A stretch of DNA of 64,000 bases from Pseudomonadota bacterium (GTDB lineage Bacteria > Pseudomonadota > Alphaproteobacteria > Rhizobiales > Xanthobacteraceae): NCBI GenBank assembly GCA_023386635.1, contig JAEWJH010000134.1:11971-75970 (forward strand), given 5' to 3'. Shown here piece after piece: positions 1 through 8,774 of the stretch (the stretch's first letter is position 1; the number at the start of each line of letters is the position of its first letter). The position numbers and the translations under genes are program-made. Below the pieces are notes generated by a model, which worked only from the letters and a program-made list of their open reading frames with translations, was not told where the DNA came from and ran no database searches.

Positions 1-934
1 CGCGCCGATCGTTGATATCCTGACCGGCGATCCAGCCGCGCAGGAAATCGATGAACAGCCGCACCCGGCGCGGCACGCTGGCGCCACGCGGATAGACCGC
101 GAACAACGGCCGCTGCGGCGGCTGATAGCGCGTCAGAACCTTCACAAGCTCTCCGCTCGCCAGATCGTCGGCGATGACGTATCGCGGCACCAGCGCGATG
201 CCGAGTCCGGCCCGCGCCGCCTTGCGCAACGCGAGCGCGCTGTTAGAGGCGAAGGTGCCGTTGACCTTCACGGTGACGCCGCGTCCCGCGTGACGCCCGC
301 CCGCCGGTGCGAACCGCCACAGCCGGTCGTTCGGCATCACGTTGGAATGCAGCAGACAGCGATGCGCCGCGAGTTGCTCCGGACGCGTTGGTTTCCCCGC
401 TTCCGCGAGATAAGCGGGCGACGCGCACACGACCCAGTCGAGCATCGCGATCTCGTCCTCGATCAGCGACGATGTGCGCATCGACGAGATGCGCAAGGCG
501 AGATCGAGGCCGCGCTCGACGAACTCGTAAGGACGGCGGAACGACACATCCTCGAGACTGAGCGACACATTGAGCTTCGGCTGCGCCGCCGCGAACGCGA
601 CCACGGCGTCGGCCAGATGCAGCGAGCCGAACGATTTCGGTGCGACCACGCGCAGCGTGCCGGTCGCCTCTTCCGGCGCGCGCGCTACCTGCCGCTCGCC
701 CTGCTCGATATCGGCGAACACCTTGTCGCAGAACGCGAGATAAGCGCGGCCCTCGTCGGTGAGATTGACCGAGCGGGTCGAGCGGTTGAGCAGCCGCACG
801 CCGAGGCGGCGCTCCAGATCGCCCACATGCCGCGAGACCAGCGCCCGCGACAAACCGAGCTGATTACCGGCGATGGTGAAGCTCCCCGCCCGCACGACGC
901 GGACGAAACTCTCCATGGTGCGGAACCGGTCCAT
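1..934 (-). CDS. LysR-family transcriptional regulator (3' end beyond window)
   Basis: A LysR-type DNA-binding regulator, read from an ATG at 934 leftwards and still open at base 1. The first 60 residues contain the winged helix-turn-helix (SFTIAGNQLGLSRALVSRHV around residues 18-37, followed by LERRLGVRLLNRSTRSV). The end visible at base 1 reads ASVPRRVRLFIDFLRGWI, the usual C-terminal part of the effector-binding domain. About 311 residues lie in the window, so little is missing. It is divergent from the ThDP enzyme gene across a 94-base gap, so it probably controls that gene and the transporter behind it. The effector cannot be read from sequence. Confidence 0.9.
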   Translation of the reverse strand, partial: MDRFRTMESFVRVVRAGSFTIAGNQLGLSRALVSRHVGDLERRLGVRLLNRSTRSVNLTDEGRAYLAFCDKVFADIEQGERQVARAPEEATGTLRVVAPKSFGSLHLADAVVAFAAAQPKLNVSLSLEDVSFRRPYEFVERGLDLALRISSMRTSSLIEDEIAMLDWVVCASPAYLAEAGKPTRPEQLAAHRCLLHSNVMPNDRLWRFAPAGGRHAGRGVTVKVNGTFASNSALALRKAARAGLGIALVPRYVIADDLASGELVKVLTRYQPPQRPLFAVYPRGASVPRRVRLFIDFLRGWIAGQDINDRR

Positions 935-941
935 GCGTGAT

Positions 942-1008
942 TGTCAAATCTTATGCAACAATAGCTTTCGCATTAAGTGGCTTTAGCGTTCAAATGTCAA
1001 AGTCTATG
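942..1008. promoter_or_regulatory. Divergent promoter region with a direct repeat
   Basis: Between the LysR gene and the ThDP enzyme, TGTCAAATCTTATG (942-955) is repeated as TGTCAAAGTCTATG (995-1008), 53 bases apart, close to five helical turns. A dyad ATGC(953-956)/GCAT(970-973) lies between them. The stretch is AT-rich compared with its flanks. These are plausible binding sites for the adjacent LysR regulator. That is inference from position and symmetry only. Confidence 0.4.
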
Positions 1009-1028
1009 ATCCCGACAGACACACGCCG

Positions 1029-2819
1029 GTGTCCGCCGGCCGATCCGGGAGAATGCTGTTGCCATCCGCGTCCAAAACCATCGAGCAACCGACGCCCGCC
1101 GGCGTGAACGCACCGCAATTCGGCAGCGACGTGATCGCCGATGCGCTGCGCGCGCTCGATATTCCCTATATCGCGCTCAATCCCGGCGCGAGCTATCGCG
1201 GCCTGCACGACAGCCTCGTCAATTATCTCGGCAACACCGCGCCGCAGATGCTGCTGTGTCTGCATGAGGAGGCAGCGGTCGCGATCGCGCACGGCTACGC
1301 CAAGGTCACCGGCAAGGCGATGGCGGCCTGCGTTCACTCCAATGTCGGGCTGATGCACGGCACCATGGCGGTGTTCAACGCCTGGTGCGACCGCATGCCG
1401 TTGCTGCTGCTCGGCGCTACCGGTCCCGTCGATGCCGCCAAACGCCGGCCGTGGATCGACTGGATCCACACCGCGCGCGATCAGGGCGCGCTGGTGCGCG
1501 GCTATACCAAGTGGGACGATCAGCCGGCGTCGCCGGCCGCCGCGCGCGAGGCGCTCCTGCGCGGCGCGTGGATCGCCAACACCGCGCCGCGCGGACCGGT
1601 CTACGTCAATCTCGATGCCGAGGTGCAGGAAGCGAAACTTCCCGCTGCCGTGCCGACACCGCCGGCGCAACGCTTCATGCCCGAGGTGACGCAGGCCGCA
1701 CCTGCCGCGCTCATCAAGCAGGCCGCCGAACGGCTCGCCGCGGCCAAGCATCCGGTGATCCTTGCCGGCCGCTGCTCGCGCAGCGTGACCGGCTGGCAGG
1801 AGCGCATCGGGCTCGCCGAACGGCTCGGCGCGCGCGTCCTCACCGATCTGAAGATTTCCGCGTCGTTCCCGACCGATCATCCGCTGCATGCCGGCGTGCC
1901 CGGCACCATCGCGCCGGTTCCGGAAGCGGCCGAAGCGCTGCGGCAGGCCGACGTGATCCTCAGCCTCGACTGGCTCGACCTCGCGGGCACGCTGAAACAT
2001 GCTGGCGACGTGAAGGCCGAGATTATTCAGGTGTCGGTCGATCATCAGCTCCACAATGGCTGGAGCATGGACTATCAGGCGCTCCCCGCCATCGACCTGA
2101 TGCTCGCCTGCGAACCGGAGCAAGCCGTCAGCGCGTTGCTGGAGGTTTTGCCGAAAACACCGAAGCCCCTGCCCGCCGCGAAGCCGGCAAAGCTCGACCT
2201 CGGCGACGGCCTCACGGTCAATCATCTCGCCGTCGAATTGCGCAAGGCGCTGGGCGAACGTCCCGTGAGCCTCACCCACGTCTCGCTGTCGTGGAACGGG
2301 GCGAGCTGGCCGTTCCGGCATCCGCTCGATTTTCTCGGCTCCGATGGCGGCGGCGGCGTCGGCGGAGGTCCGGGCATCTCGGTCGGCGCGGCGGTCGCGC
2401 TGCGCGGCACCGGGCGCATGCCGGTGGCGGTGTGCGGCGACGGCGATTTCCTGATGGGGGTGACCGCATTGTGGACCGCGGTCCATTACAACATTCCGCT
2501 GCTGGTGGTGGTCGCCAACAACCGCTCCTTCTTCAACGATGAATTGCATCAGGAGCGCGTCGCGCGCATGCGTGACCGCCCGGTGGAGAACCGCTGGATC
2601 GGCCAGCGCATCGACGATCCAGCCATCGACATCGCCGGCATGGCCCGCGCGCAGGGCGCACAGGGCTTCGGCCCGGTGGAACGGGCCGATCAGCTTGCGG
2701 AAGTCTTTGCCAAGGCCATCGCGACCGTCGAGAATGGCGGAGTCGCCGTCGTGGATGTCCGGGTCGAACCCGGATACTCGCCGGCGACGACCGCCGTGAT
2801 GGCCCGCAGCGCCGACTAG
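1029..2819 (+). CDS. Thiamine-diphosphate-dependent enzyme, acetolactate synthase/benzoylformate decarboxylase-like
   Basis: Member of the ThDP-dependent acetolactate synthase/decarboxylase superfamily, 596 residues, with the usual Pyr, central and PP domains. The catalytic glutamate is in LHEEAAVAIAHGYAKVTG (residues 79-96). The cofactor motif GDGDFLMG...VVANN is near residues 469-499, with the expected G-D-G and N-N ligands. The substrate is not evident: the protein does not look like housekeeping IlvB, and no small regulatory subunit gene is adjacent. It is read from GTG 1029; ATG 1053 is an alternative that removes eight residues. It is followed after 50 bases by a NitT/TauT-type ABC transporter, so a role in using the imported compound is likely. 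Confidence 0.85.
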   Translation: MSAGRSGRMLLPSASKTIEQPTPAGVNAPQFGSDVIADALRALDIPYIALNPGASYRGLHDSLVNYLGNTAPQMLLCLHEEAAVAIAHGYAKVTGKAMAACVHSNVGLMHGTMAVFNAWCDRMPLLLLGATGPVDAAKRRPWIDWIHTARDQGALVRGYTKWDDQPASPAAAREALLRGAWIANTAPRGPVYVNLDAEVQEAKLPAAVPTPPAQRFMPEVTQAAPAALIKQAAERLAAAKHPVILAGRCSRSVTGWQERIGLAERLGARVLTDLKISASFPTDHPLHAGVPGTIAPVPEAAEALRQADVILSLDWLDLAGTLKHAGDVKAEIIQVSVDHQLHNGWSMDYQALPAIDLMLACEPEQAVSALLEVLPKTPKPLPAAKPAKLDLGDGLTVNHLAVELRKALGERPVSLTHVSLSWNGASWPFRHPLDFLGSDGGGGVGGGPGISVGAAVALRGTGRMPVAVCGDGDFLMGVTALWTAVHYNIPLLVVVANNRSFFNDELHQERVARMRDRPVENRWIGQRIDDPAIDIAGMARAQGAQGFGPVERADQLAEVFAKAIATVENGGVAVVDVRVEPGYSPATTAVMARSAD

Positions 2820-2869
2820 AGCCGTTACGGCCGACAAAAAACGGCCAAAGAAAAAAAGTCCGAGGGAAC

Positions 2870-3733
2870 ATGTCAGCTTCTTCCGCCACCGCGCCGCGCT
2901 CTGCCTCGCCCCCACTACCGGACGAGACGATCCTCGACGTCGACCATCTCCACGTCGCGTTCCAGACCCCGGATGGTCCGGTCGTCGCGGTCGAGGACGT
3001 GTCGCTGACGGTCCGCAAGGGCGAATTCCTGTCGATCATCGGCCCGTCCGGCTGCGGCAAATCGACGGTCTTCAATGTAGTCGGCGGGCTGCTCACCGAA
3101 CATGACGGCCGTGTCTCGGTCGCCGGCGAAACCATCGTCGGGCCGCATCCGTCGATCGGCATGGTGTTCCAGGAAGAGTCGACCTTCCCATGGCGCACCG
3201 TGATCGACAACGTCGCCTTCCCGCTCGAACTCACCGGGATGCCAAAGGCGCAGCGCATCGAGCGGGCGCGGCACTTCATCGACATGGTCGGGCTGCAAGG
3301 CTTCGAACGCCGCTATCCGGGCGAACTCTCCGGCGGCATGCGCCAGCGCGTGTCGCTCGCCCGCACGCTGGCCTCCGAGCCGAAGATCCTGCTGATGGAC
3401 GAGCCGTTCGCCGCGCTCGACGAGCAGACCCGCCTGCTGCTCGGCGACAAGGTGCTGCAGATCCAGCAGGAGTTGCAGCAGACGACGCTGCTGATCACCC
3501 ACAACATCACCGAAGCGGTGCAGATGTCCGACCGCATCCTGGTGATGACCTATCGGCCGGGCAAAACGAAGCGTCTTGTCGAGATCGACCTGCCGCGCCC
3601 ACGCACGTCGGAGATCGTCGGCAGCGAGGCGTTCGGCCGCTACGTCGCCCAGATCTGGGCCGACCTGCGCGAGGAGGCGAGCCGCGGCCTGACCGATGAT
3701 GAAACCAGCCGCAACCGGAGCGGCGCGTCATGA
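2870..3733 (+). CDS. ABC transporter ATP-binding protein, NitT/TauT (SsuB/TauB) type
   Basis: ATPase subunit of an importer of the nitrate/sulfonate/taurine class, 287 residues. The Walker A motif GPSGCGKST is at residues 58-66, the signature LSGGMRQRVSLART near 150-165 and Walker B LLMDEPFAALDE near 172. A Ser/Pro-rich N-terminal extension of about 20 residues precedes the domain. GAGGGAAC lies just before the ATG. Its stop overlaps the start of the first permease (ATGA), so the three transporter genes are translationally coupled. Substrate unknown. Confidence 0.93.
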   Translation: MSASSATAPRSASPPLPDETILDVDHLHVAFQTPDGPVVAVEDVSLTVRKGEFLSIIGPSGCGKSTVFNVVGGLLTEHDGRVSVAGETIVGPHPSIGMVFQEESTFPWRTVIDNVAFPLELTGMPKAQRIERARHFIDMVGLQGFERRYPGELSGGMRQRVSLARTLASEPKILLMDEPFAALDEQTRLLLGDKVLQIQQELQQTTLLITHNITEAVQMSDRILVMTYRPGKTKRLVEIDLPRPRTSEIVGSEAFGRYVAQIWADLREEASRGLTDDETSRNRSGAS

Positions 3734-4497
3734 GCAGAGCCTCGCGCGGGCCGAACGCGCTGGCCTTCGCGGTCGGCGTCGGCTGCCTCGTCCTGTTTCT
3801 GCTGGCGATGGAAGCGCTGATCCAGTTCGGCGTCGTCAACCGCTTCATCATCCCGCCGCCCTCGGAGATCGTGATGAGCTTCGAGCGGGTAATCGTCGAG
3901 GAAGACATCCTGCACCGCTTCATGATGACCGCGACCGAATGCCTGACCGCCGGCGTGATGCTCACGGTGTTCGGCGTCATCGGCGGCGTGCTGCTGCATC
4001 GCTTCAAGCTTTTGCAGCAAGCCTGCGAAACCTGGGTCGCGGCCGCGGCCTCGGCGCCCGTGGTGCTGATGTACCCGCTGTTTCTGGTGATCTTCGGCCG
4101 CAGCGCCTGGACCATCATCATGATCGGCTTCGTCGCCGCGCTGCCGCCGGTGATCCTCAAAACGCTCGAGGGCCTCTCCGACACCCGCCGCGTGCTGGTG
4201 AATGTCGGCAAGAGCTTCAACCTGACGCCGATGCAGAGCTTCTGGAAGATCCTGTTCCCGGCGGCACTGCCGACCATCTTTGTCGGCATCCGGCTCGGCC
4301 TCATCTTCGCGCTGATCAACATCGTCGGCGTCGAGTTCCTGATCAATTTCGGCGGGCTCGGCCAGCTCATCAACGAACTGGCGGAGCGCTACGACCTCGC
4401 CGGCACCTATGCGGCGATCTGCTTCGTCATTCTCGTCAGCGTGGTGTTCTTCATGTCGCTCGAAAGGATCGAACGATGGTTGCGACCGGCACATTGA
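3730..4497 (+). CDS. ABC transporter permease, NitT/TauT type (first)
   Basis: Integral membrane subunit of the same importer, 255 residues with about six hydrophobic segments. The C-terminal half contains the EAA-like loop region (LSDTRRVLVNVGKSFNLTP, near residues 150-170) that contacts the ATPase. It overlaps the ATPase gene by four bases and the second permease gene by 22 bases. Having two different permeases implies a heterodimeric channel. No periplasmic binding protein is encoded next to it, which is unusual for this class. Confidence 0.9.
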   Translation: MSRASRGPNALAFAVGVGCLVLFLLAMEALIQFGVVNRFIIPPPSEIVMSFERVIVEEDILHRFMMTATECLTAGVMLTVFGVIGGVLLHRFKLLQQACETWVAAAASAPVVLMYPLFLVIFGRSAWTIIMIGFVAALPPVILKTLEGLSDTRRVLVNVGKSFNLTPMQSFWKILFPAALPTIFVGIRLGLIFALINIVGVEFLINFGGLGQLINELAERYDLAGTYAAICFVILVSVVFFMSLERIERWLRPAH

Positions 4498-5270
4498 CCG
4501 CCAGAGCGCCGGCGCGCAGCCCGTTCAGGCGCGTCATGCTGCTGCGGATCGGCATTATCGTCGCGGTTCTCGCCGGCTGGGAGCTGCTGTCGCGCTCGGG
4601 CTGGCTCTACCGCGACGTGGTGCCCTCGCTGTTCGCCATCGGCAAGGCGATCGTCGCGCTGCTGTCGAGCGGCGAATATTATTTCCACCTCGGCGTCACC
4701 GCCGGCGAAATTCTTGTGGCATTGGCGATCGGTGGCGTGCTCGGTCTGATCGCCGGGCTGCTGCTCGGCGCCAACCGCTTTCTCGCGGCGGCGTTCGAGT
4801 CCTATCTCTACTATCTCGGCCCTACCCCGAAGATCATCTTCTTCCCGATCCTGATCATGTGGTTCGGCGTCGGCCCCGGCTCGAAGATCGCCATGGGCGT
4901 GCTGTCGGCGTTCTTCCCGATCGCGCTATCGGTCGCCGCCGGCATGCGCGAGATCGACCGCGTGCTGATCCGCGTCGGCAAGAGCTTCCGCGCCTCCACC
5001 TGGCAGATGGCGACAAAGGTCTATGTCCCGGCGATGCGCCATCCGATCATCAACGGCGTGCGGCTCGGCCTCGGTGTCGCCCTGATCGCCACGCTGCTCG
5101 CCGAAACCAAGCTGTCGAACAAGGGGATCGGCTATCTGATCATCCAGGCCTACACGCTGTTCGACATGCCGCGCATGTACGCGATGCTGATCGTGCTGTT
5201 CGTGGTGGCGATCGGCGCCAACGCGCTGGTGGGACGGCTTGGCGGGTTGAGCAACATCAAGCGGCGGTAA
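4476..5270 (+). CDS. ABC transporter permease, NitT/TauT type (second)
   Basis: Second membrane subunit of the importer, 264 residues. The reading frame is open well upstream, but homology begins only at MVATGTLTARAP, so ATG 4476 inside the previous gene was chosen. It has an N-terminal cytoplasmic stretch, then about six membrane segments with the loop MREIDRVLIRVGKSFRAS near residues 156-173. The C-terminus ends in a basic cluster (KRR). With the ATPase and first permease it completes an importer lacking only its binding protein. Confidence 0.9.
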   Translation: MVATGTLTARAPARSPFRRVMLLRIGIIVAVLAGWELLSRSGWLYRDVVPSLFAIGKAIVALLSSGEYYFHLGVTAGEILVALAIGGVLGLIAGLLLGANRFLAAAFESYLYYLGPTPKIIFFPILIMWFGVGPGSKIAMGVLSAFFPIALSVAAGMREIDRVLIRVGKSFRASTWQMATKVYVPAMRHPIINGVRLGLGVALIATLLAETKLSNKGIGYLIIQAYTLFDMPRMYAMLIVLFVVAIGANALVGRLGGLSNIKRR

Positions 5271-5419
5271 CGCGCTTCAGGATGCTGCGCGTTAAGAGTC
5301 GGTTGCTGGTTGCTCCGCTCTCTCAACGTGATGCCCGAGCATAGCCGGTCTTCGACGCGCTATGCCCGGCCATGATGTGGTGAGAGCGCGATCTGGAGCA
5401 AAAGACGGATCGGGCTTCG

Positions 5420-5857
5420 TTACAACAGCCCCAGCTCGCTCAACTCACGCCGCAGCTTTTCCGGCATCGCCGCAGCGCCCGGCGCGACCTTGCCGAGATC
5501 GCGCGGCGCGTCCTTCGGCTCGAGATAGCGCCAGCCCTGAAACGCGCGATATGGCCGCGGTTCGACCAGCACGCATTTGGGATCGAGCACGATCCTGCAG
5601 CGGTTGATGCCGTCCTTATCGCGGAATGGGCGGATGCCAAGAATCTTCTCGCGGCACAGGATCTCGCCCTTGATCACCCAGTAGAGCGAGCCGCCATCGA
5701 GCAGTTCATGGACCCGCTTCGGCGTCATCCGCGTCGTGTGCGAGCGCTCGGGCTGCTGCTTGCGCCGCGCGCGCTCCTTCGCCTTCTGTTCGATCCAGTC
5801 CTCGAGGTCGCGCACGGAATCCGTGCCGACCGACAGCTTGATGAGATGCAGCGGCAT
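5420..5857 (-). CDS. DUF1489 family protein
   Basis: Conserved alphaproteobacterial protein of unknown function, 145 residues, matching the DUF1489 family as I recall it: MPLHLIKLSVGTDSVRDL at the N-terminus and a central block around WVIKGEILCREKILGIRPF. No signal peptide or membrane segment is visible. It begins 12 bases after the mccA stop on the same strand, so it is probably cotranscribed with mccA. The family has no established function that I can state. Confidence 0.85.
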   Translation of the reverse strand: MPLHLIKLSVGTDSVRDLEDWIEQKAKERARRKQQPERSHTTRMTPKRVHELLDGGSLYWVIKGEILCREKILGIRPFRDKDGINRCRIVLDPKCVLVEPRPYRAFQGWRYLEPKDAPRDLGKVAPGAAAMPEKLRRELSELGLL

Positions 5858-5869
5858 TCCAGGTCAGTC

Positions 5870-7846
5870 CTAGGCGGTTTGCGTCGCCGACGGATCGGCG
5901 GCACCTTCACTGATGGGTTCGATGGTCATGATGCGCGCGCCTTCCGGCACCTGCGTCTGCGCGGCGACGGCGATGTCCTGCACGACGCCGTCGAACGGCG
6001 CCAGCAAAGTGTGCTCCATCTTCATCGCCTCGATGATCGCCACGCGCTGGCCCTTGGCGACGGACGCCCCCGCCTCCACCAGAATGGCGAGCATCTTGCC
6101 GTGCATCGGCGCGCGCACGACGCCCCCACCGGCGCCGCCGGCACTGTCCCCGGCCGCGAAGTCCGGCAAGGCGACCCGCGTCTGCCGGCCCTTGCGTACG
6201 GCGATCGCAACATCCGGCGCGCGCAGCACCGTGACGTCGCCGCCACCGGGAACCTCGTCGACGGTCACTGTCGCGCGGCCGCCGCCGTCATAACGGACCA
6301 TGGCCGACAGCTTCTCGCCGTCGGCGACGATCGGCCATGATACCTGCCGCGGCCCGGAGAGTTGGAACGCATCGGCGACGTCCCATGGTGACGTTGCCGG
6401 TTGCAACGCCCTGCTCGCGCCGCCATCGAGCAACACCGCCGCGGCAGACGCCACGGCGACCTTGTCGAGCGGCTGCGGCGTCGCGCCGAGCGCCGCCAGA
6501 TTGCGGTCAATGAATCCGGTGTCGAACTGCCCGGCGCGAAACGCGTCCGCGCGCAGCAGATGTGTGAGGAACGAGATGTTGGTACGCGGCCCCGCCGCCA
6601 CCGTTGCCTCGAGCGCATCGGCCAGACGCGACAGCGCCTGTTCGCGCGTCGGCGCGTGCGCGATCATCTTGGCAATCATCGGGTCGTAGAACGGACTGAC
6701 CTCGCCGCCCGCCTCGACACCGCTGTCGACGCGGATCGCATCGTCTTGCGGGAACGACAGCGCGGCGAGCTTTCCGGTCGACGGCAGGAATCCATGCTCC
6801 GGGTCTTCCGCATAGACCCGCGCTTCAACCGCGTGGCCCTGGAGCGGCACCGCGTCCTGCGTCAGCGGCAGTTTTTCCCCGGCGGCGATACGGAACTGCC
6901 ATTCGACCAGATCGAGGCCGGTCACCGCTTCCGTCACCGGATGCTCGACCTGCAGCCGCGTGTTCATTTCCATGAACCAGAAGCCGTCGGCTTTCAGCCC
7001 GCCCGCGCCATCGGCGATGAACTCGATGGTGCCCGCGCCGACATAGCCGACTGCCTTCGCCGCTGCGACCGCCGCCGCACCCATGGATGCGCGCATTTGC
7101 GCGCTCATGCCCGGCGCCGGTGCCTCCTCGATCACCTTCTGGTGGCGGCGTTGCAGCGAGCAGTCACGCTCGTTGAGATGGATCGCGTTGCCGTGGCTGT
7201 CGGCGAACACCTGCATCTCGATGTGACGCGGCGCGGCGATGAACTTCTCGATCAGCACGCGGTCGTCGCCGAATGCCGAAGCCGCTTCGCGCCGCGCCGA
7301 CGCCAGCGCCTCGTCGAAATCGGCATGACGCTCGACGCGCCGCATGCCCTTGCCTCCGCCGCCGGCGACCGCCTTGATCATCACCGGATAGCCGATCTCG
7401 TAGGCTTTCTGCTTGAGGAAGCGCTCGTCCTGCAGATCGCCGTGATAGCCGGGCACCACCGGCACGCCGGCCGCTTCCATCAGCGCCTTCGCGCGGTCCT
7501 TGAGACCCATGGCGCGGATCGCCGAGGGCGGCGGACCAACAAAGACGATGCTGGCCGCGGCGCAGGCTTCGGCAAACGCGGCGTTCTCCGAGAGAAAGCC
7601 GTAGCCGGGATGGATCGCCTGCGCGCCCGACGCTTTGGCGGCGGCGATGATCGCGTCAGCGACGAGATAGCTTTGCGCGGCGGGCGCGGGCCCGATGCGA
7701 TAGGCCTCGTCAGCGAGCCACGTGTGCAGGGCGTCGCGGTCGGCGTCGGAATAGACGGCGATGGTGCGCAGCCCCATCCGTTTCGCCGTGCGCATGATCC
7801 GGCAGGCGATCTCGCCGCGATTGGCAATCAGCACCGATGTGAACAT
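5870..7846 (-). CDS. mccA: Methylcrotonyl-CoA carboxylase biotin-carrying subunit
   Basis: Biotin-dependent acyl-CoA carboxylase alpha subunit, 658 residues. It has an N-terminal biotin carboxylase (ANRGEIACRIMRTAKRMG; the glycine-rich ATP loop KAVAGGGGKGMR; EMNTRLQVEHPVTE). The C-terminal biotinyl domain has EAMKMEH, with the lysine at about residue 609. It carboxylates 3-methylcrotonyl-CoA in leucine degradation. The assignment rests on likeness to MccA rather than PccA and on the presence of mccB and liuA on the same strand further right. A separate pccA lies at 27186-29183, so this is not the propionyl enzyme. The partner mccB is 3.4 kb away, which is atypical. Confidence 0.88.
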   Translation of the reverse strand: MFTSVLIANRGEIACRIMRTAKRMGLRTIAVYSDADRDALHTWLADEAYRIGPAPAAQSYLVADAIIAAAKASGAQAIHPGYGFLSENAAFAEACAAASIVFVGPPPSAIRAMGLKDRAKALMEAAGVPVVPGYHGDLQDERFLKQKAYEIGYPVMIKAVAGGGGKGMRRVERHADFDEALASARREAASAFGDDRVLIEKFIAAPRHIEMQVFADSHGNAIHLNERDCSLQRRHQKVIEEAPAPGMSAQMRASMGAAAVAAAKAVGYVGAGTIEFIADGAGGLKADGFWFMEMNTRLQVEHPVTEAVTGLDLVEWQFRIAAGEKLPLTQDAVPLQGHAVEARVYAEDPEHGFLPSTGKLAALSFPQDDAIRVDSGVEAGGEVSPFYDPMIAKMIAHAPTREQALSRLADALEATVAAGPRTNISFLTHLLRADAFRAGQFDTGFIDRNLAALGATPQPLDKVAVASAAAVLLDGGASRALQPATSPWDVADAFQLSGPRQVSWPIVADGEKLSAMVRYDGGGRATVTVDEVPGGGDVTVLRAPDVAIAVRKGRQTRVALPDFAAGDSAGGAGGGVVRAPMHGKMLAILVEAGASVAKGQRVAIIEAMKMEHTLLAPFDGVVQDIAVAAQTQVPEGARIMTIEPISEGAADPSATQTA

Positions 7847-7870
7847 TGCGCCCCGCTGTCTCTCTTCGTC

Positions 7871-8728
7871 TCAACGCGACGCCGCGCCGGAGGTGGGATT
7901 GGTGGCGCGTCGCGCCGGCGCCGGGCGATTGCGCTCGGCCGGCGGCTGCTCGGCCTGCTTGTCCCCCTGCTTGTCCCACTGCTTGGGCTCGCCTTGTTTT
8001 GGCTCCGGTGCCTTCGGCTCGGGATTCATGATGCTGACCGGCGGGATCGAGGCCGCCGACGGGAAGTCATAGCGGCCAGATGGAGCGACGACTTGCGGTG
8101 CGGCGGGCGCATGCGTTGCCGGCGTCACCGCCGCGACGGCCTCGTTCGCGGGGGCTGCCGACATCGCCGGCGCATCGGGCGACGCGGCGTTCTCCGGCGC
8201 GGTCCAGGATGCGCGATGACGCTCGACATATTGCGCGAACACCCGCGATCGCAGATTGGATTTCAGCGTGTTGGCGTCGCCGACCAGCGCGAACGCCGCG
8301 CAGCGGTCCGGCGTACAGCCGTCACGGGTCGCGAGCACATGCGCGGCAACGCCGAACCGATCGAGTTCGGCGGCGCGGCGCAGCCCGGCGGTGACGCGGT
8401 CGAAGCTGCCGTCGCCTGCCTTGCCATAGGCGACGGCGTCGGCGAGGAGATCGAGCCGCGCGGCGGTGTAGGTGACCGCGGCGGCGATCGTCTCCGGGCG
8501 TTTGAACAGCACGGTCTCGCAGCCCGCCTCGACCAGGTCGCCGGCAGCGCCGTCAAGACAGGCGAGTGGCGAGCCCGGCGCCAGCGCCCGCGCGGCGAGT
8601 TCGCCCGCGCGTTGCGCCAGCGCGCGGCGGTCGGCGGCATGCTCACGATCGCCGATGCGGTCGAGCGCGACGAACGTCGCGCCCGCCGCGATCAGCATCG
8701 CCAGCACGATAGCCGCCGCTGTCTTCAT
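7871..8728 (-). CDS. Hypothetical protein with N-terminal membrane anchor
   Basis: Unrecognised protein of 285 residues. The N-terminus MKTAAAIVLAMLIAAGATFVAL is one hydrophobic segment (uncleaved anchor or signal). It is followed by a cysteine-containing alpha-helical region to about residue 160, with cysteines in SPLACLDG, EAGCETV and DGCTPDRCAA. A disordered Pro/Ala/Glu/Lys-rich tail fills the last 110 residues. The frame opens upstream to 8845, but ATG 8728 precedes the obvious signal-like sequence. It sits 24 bases upstream of mccA on the same strand. Likely envelope-located. Confidence 0.7.
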   Translation of the reverse strand: MKTAAAIVLAMLIAAGATFVALDRIGDREHAADRRALAQRAGELAARALAPGSPLACLDGAAGDLVEAGCETVLFKRPETIAAAVTYTAARLDLLADAVAYGKAGDGSFDRVTAGLRRAAELDRFGVAAHVLATRDGCTPDRCAAFALVGDANTLKSNLRSRVFAQYVERHRASWTAPENAASPDAPAMSAAPANEAVAAVTPATHAPAAPQVVAPSGRYDFPSAASIPPVSIMNPEPKAPEPKQGEPKQWDKQGDKQAEQPPAERNRPAPARRATNPTSGAASR

Positions 8729-8774
8729 TCGCCCCGCCCGCTCCGCCGGCTCTGCCGGCTCGCCGTTATGCTCG

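Noticed and set aside
990..2915. A 641-codon minus-strand open frame opposite the ThDP enzyme
   Set aside because: It is His/Arg/Asp-rich with no domain motif. It is the antisense shadow of a high-GC gene with clear ThDP motifs.
3696..4475. Extension of the second permease frame far upstream
   Set aside because: This part overlaps the first permease out of frame and is Arg/His-rich; homology starts only at ATG 4476.
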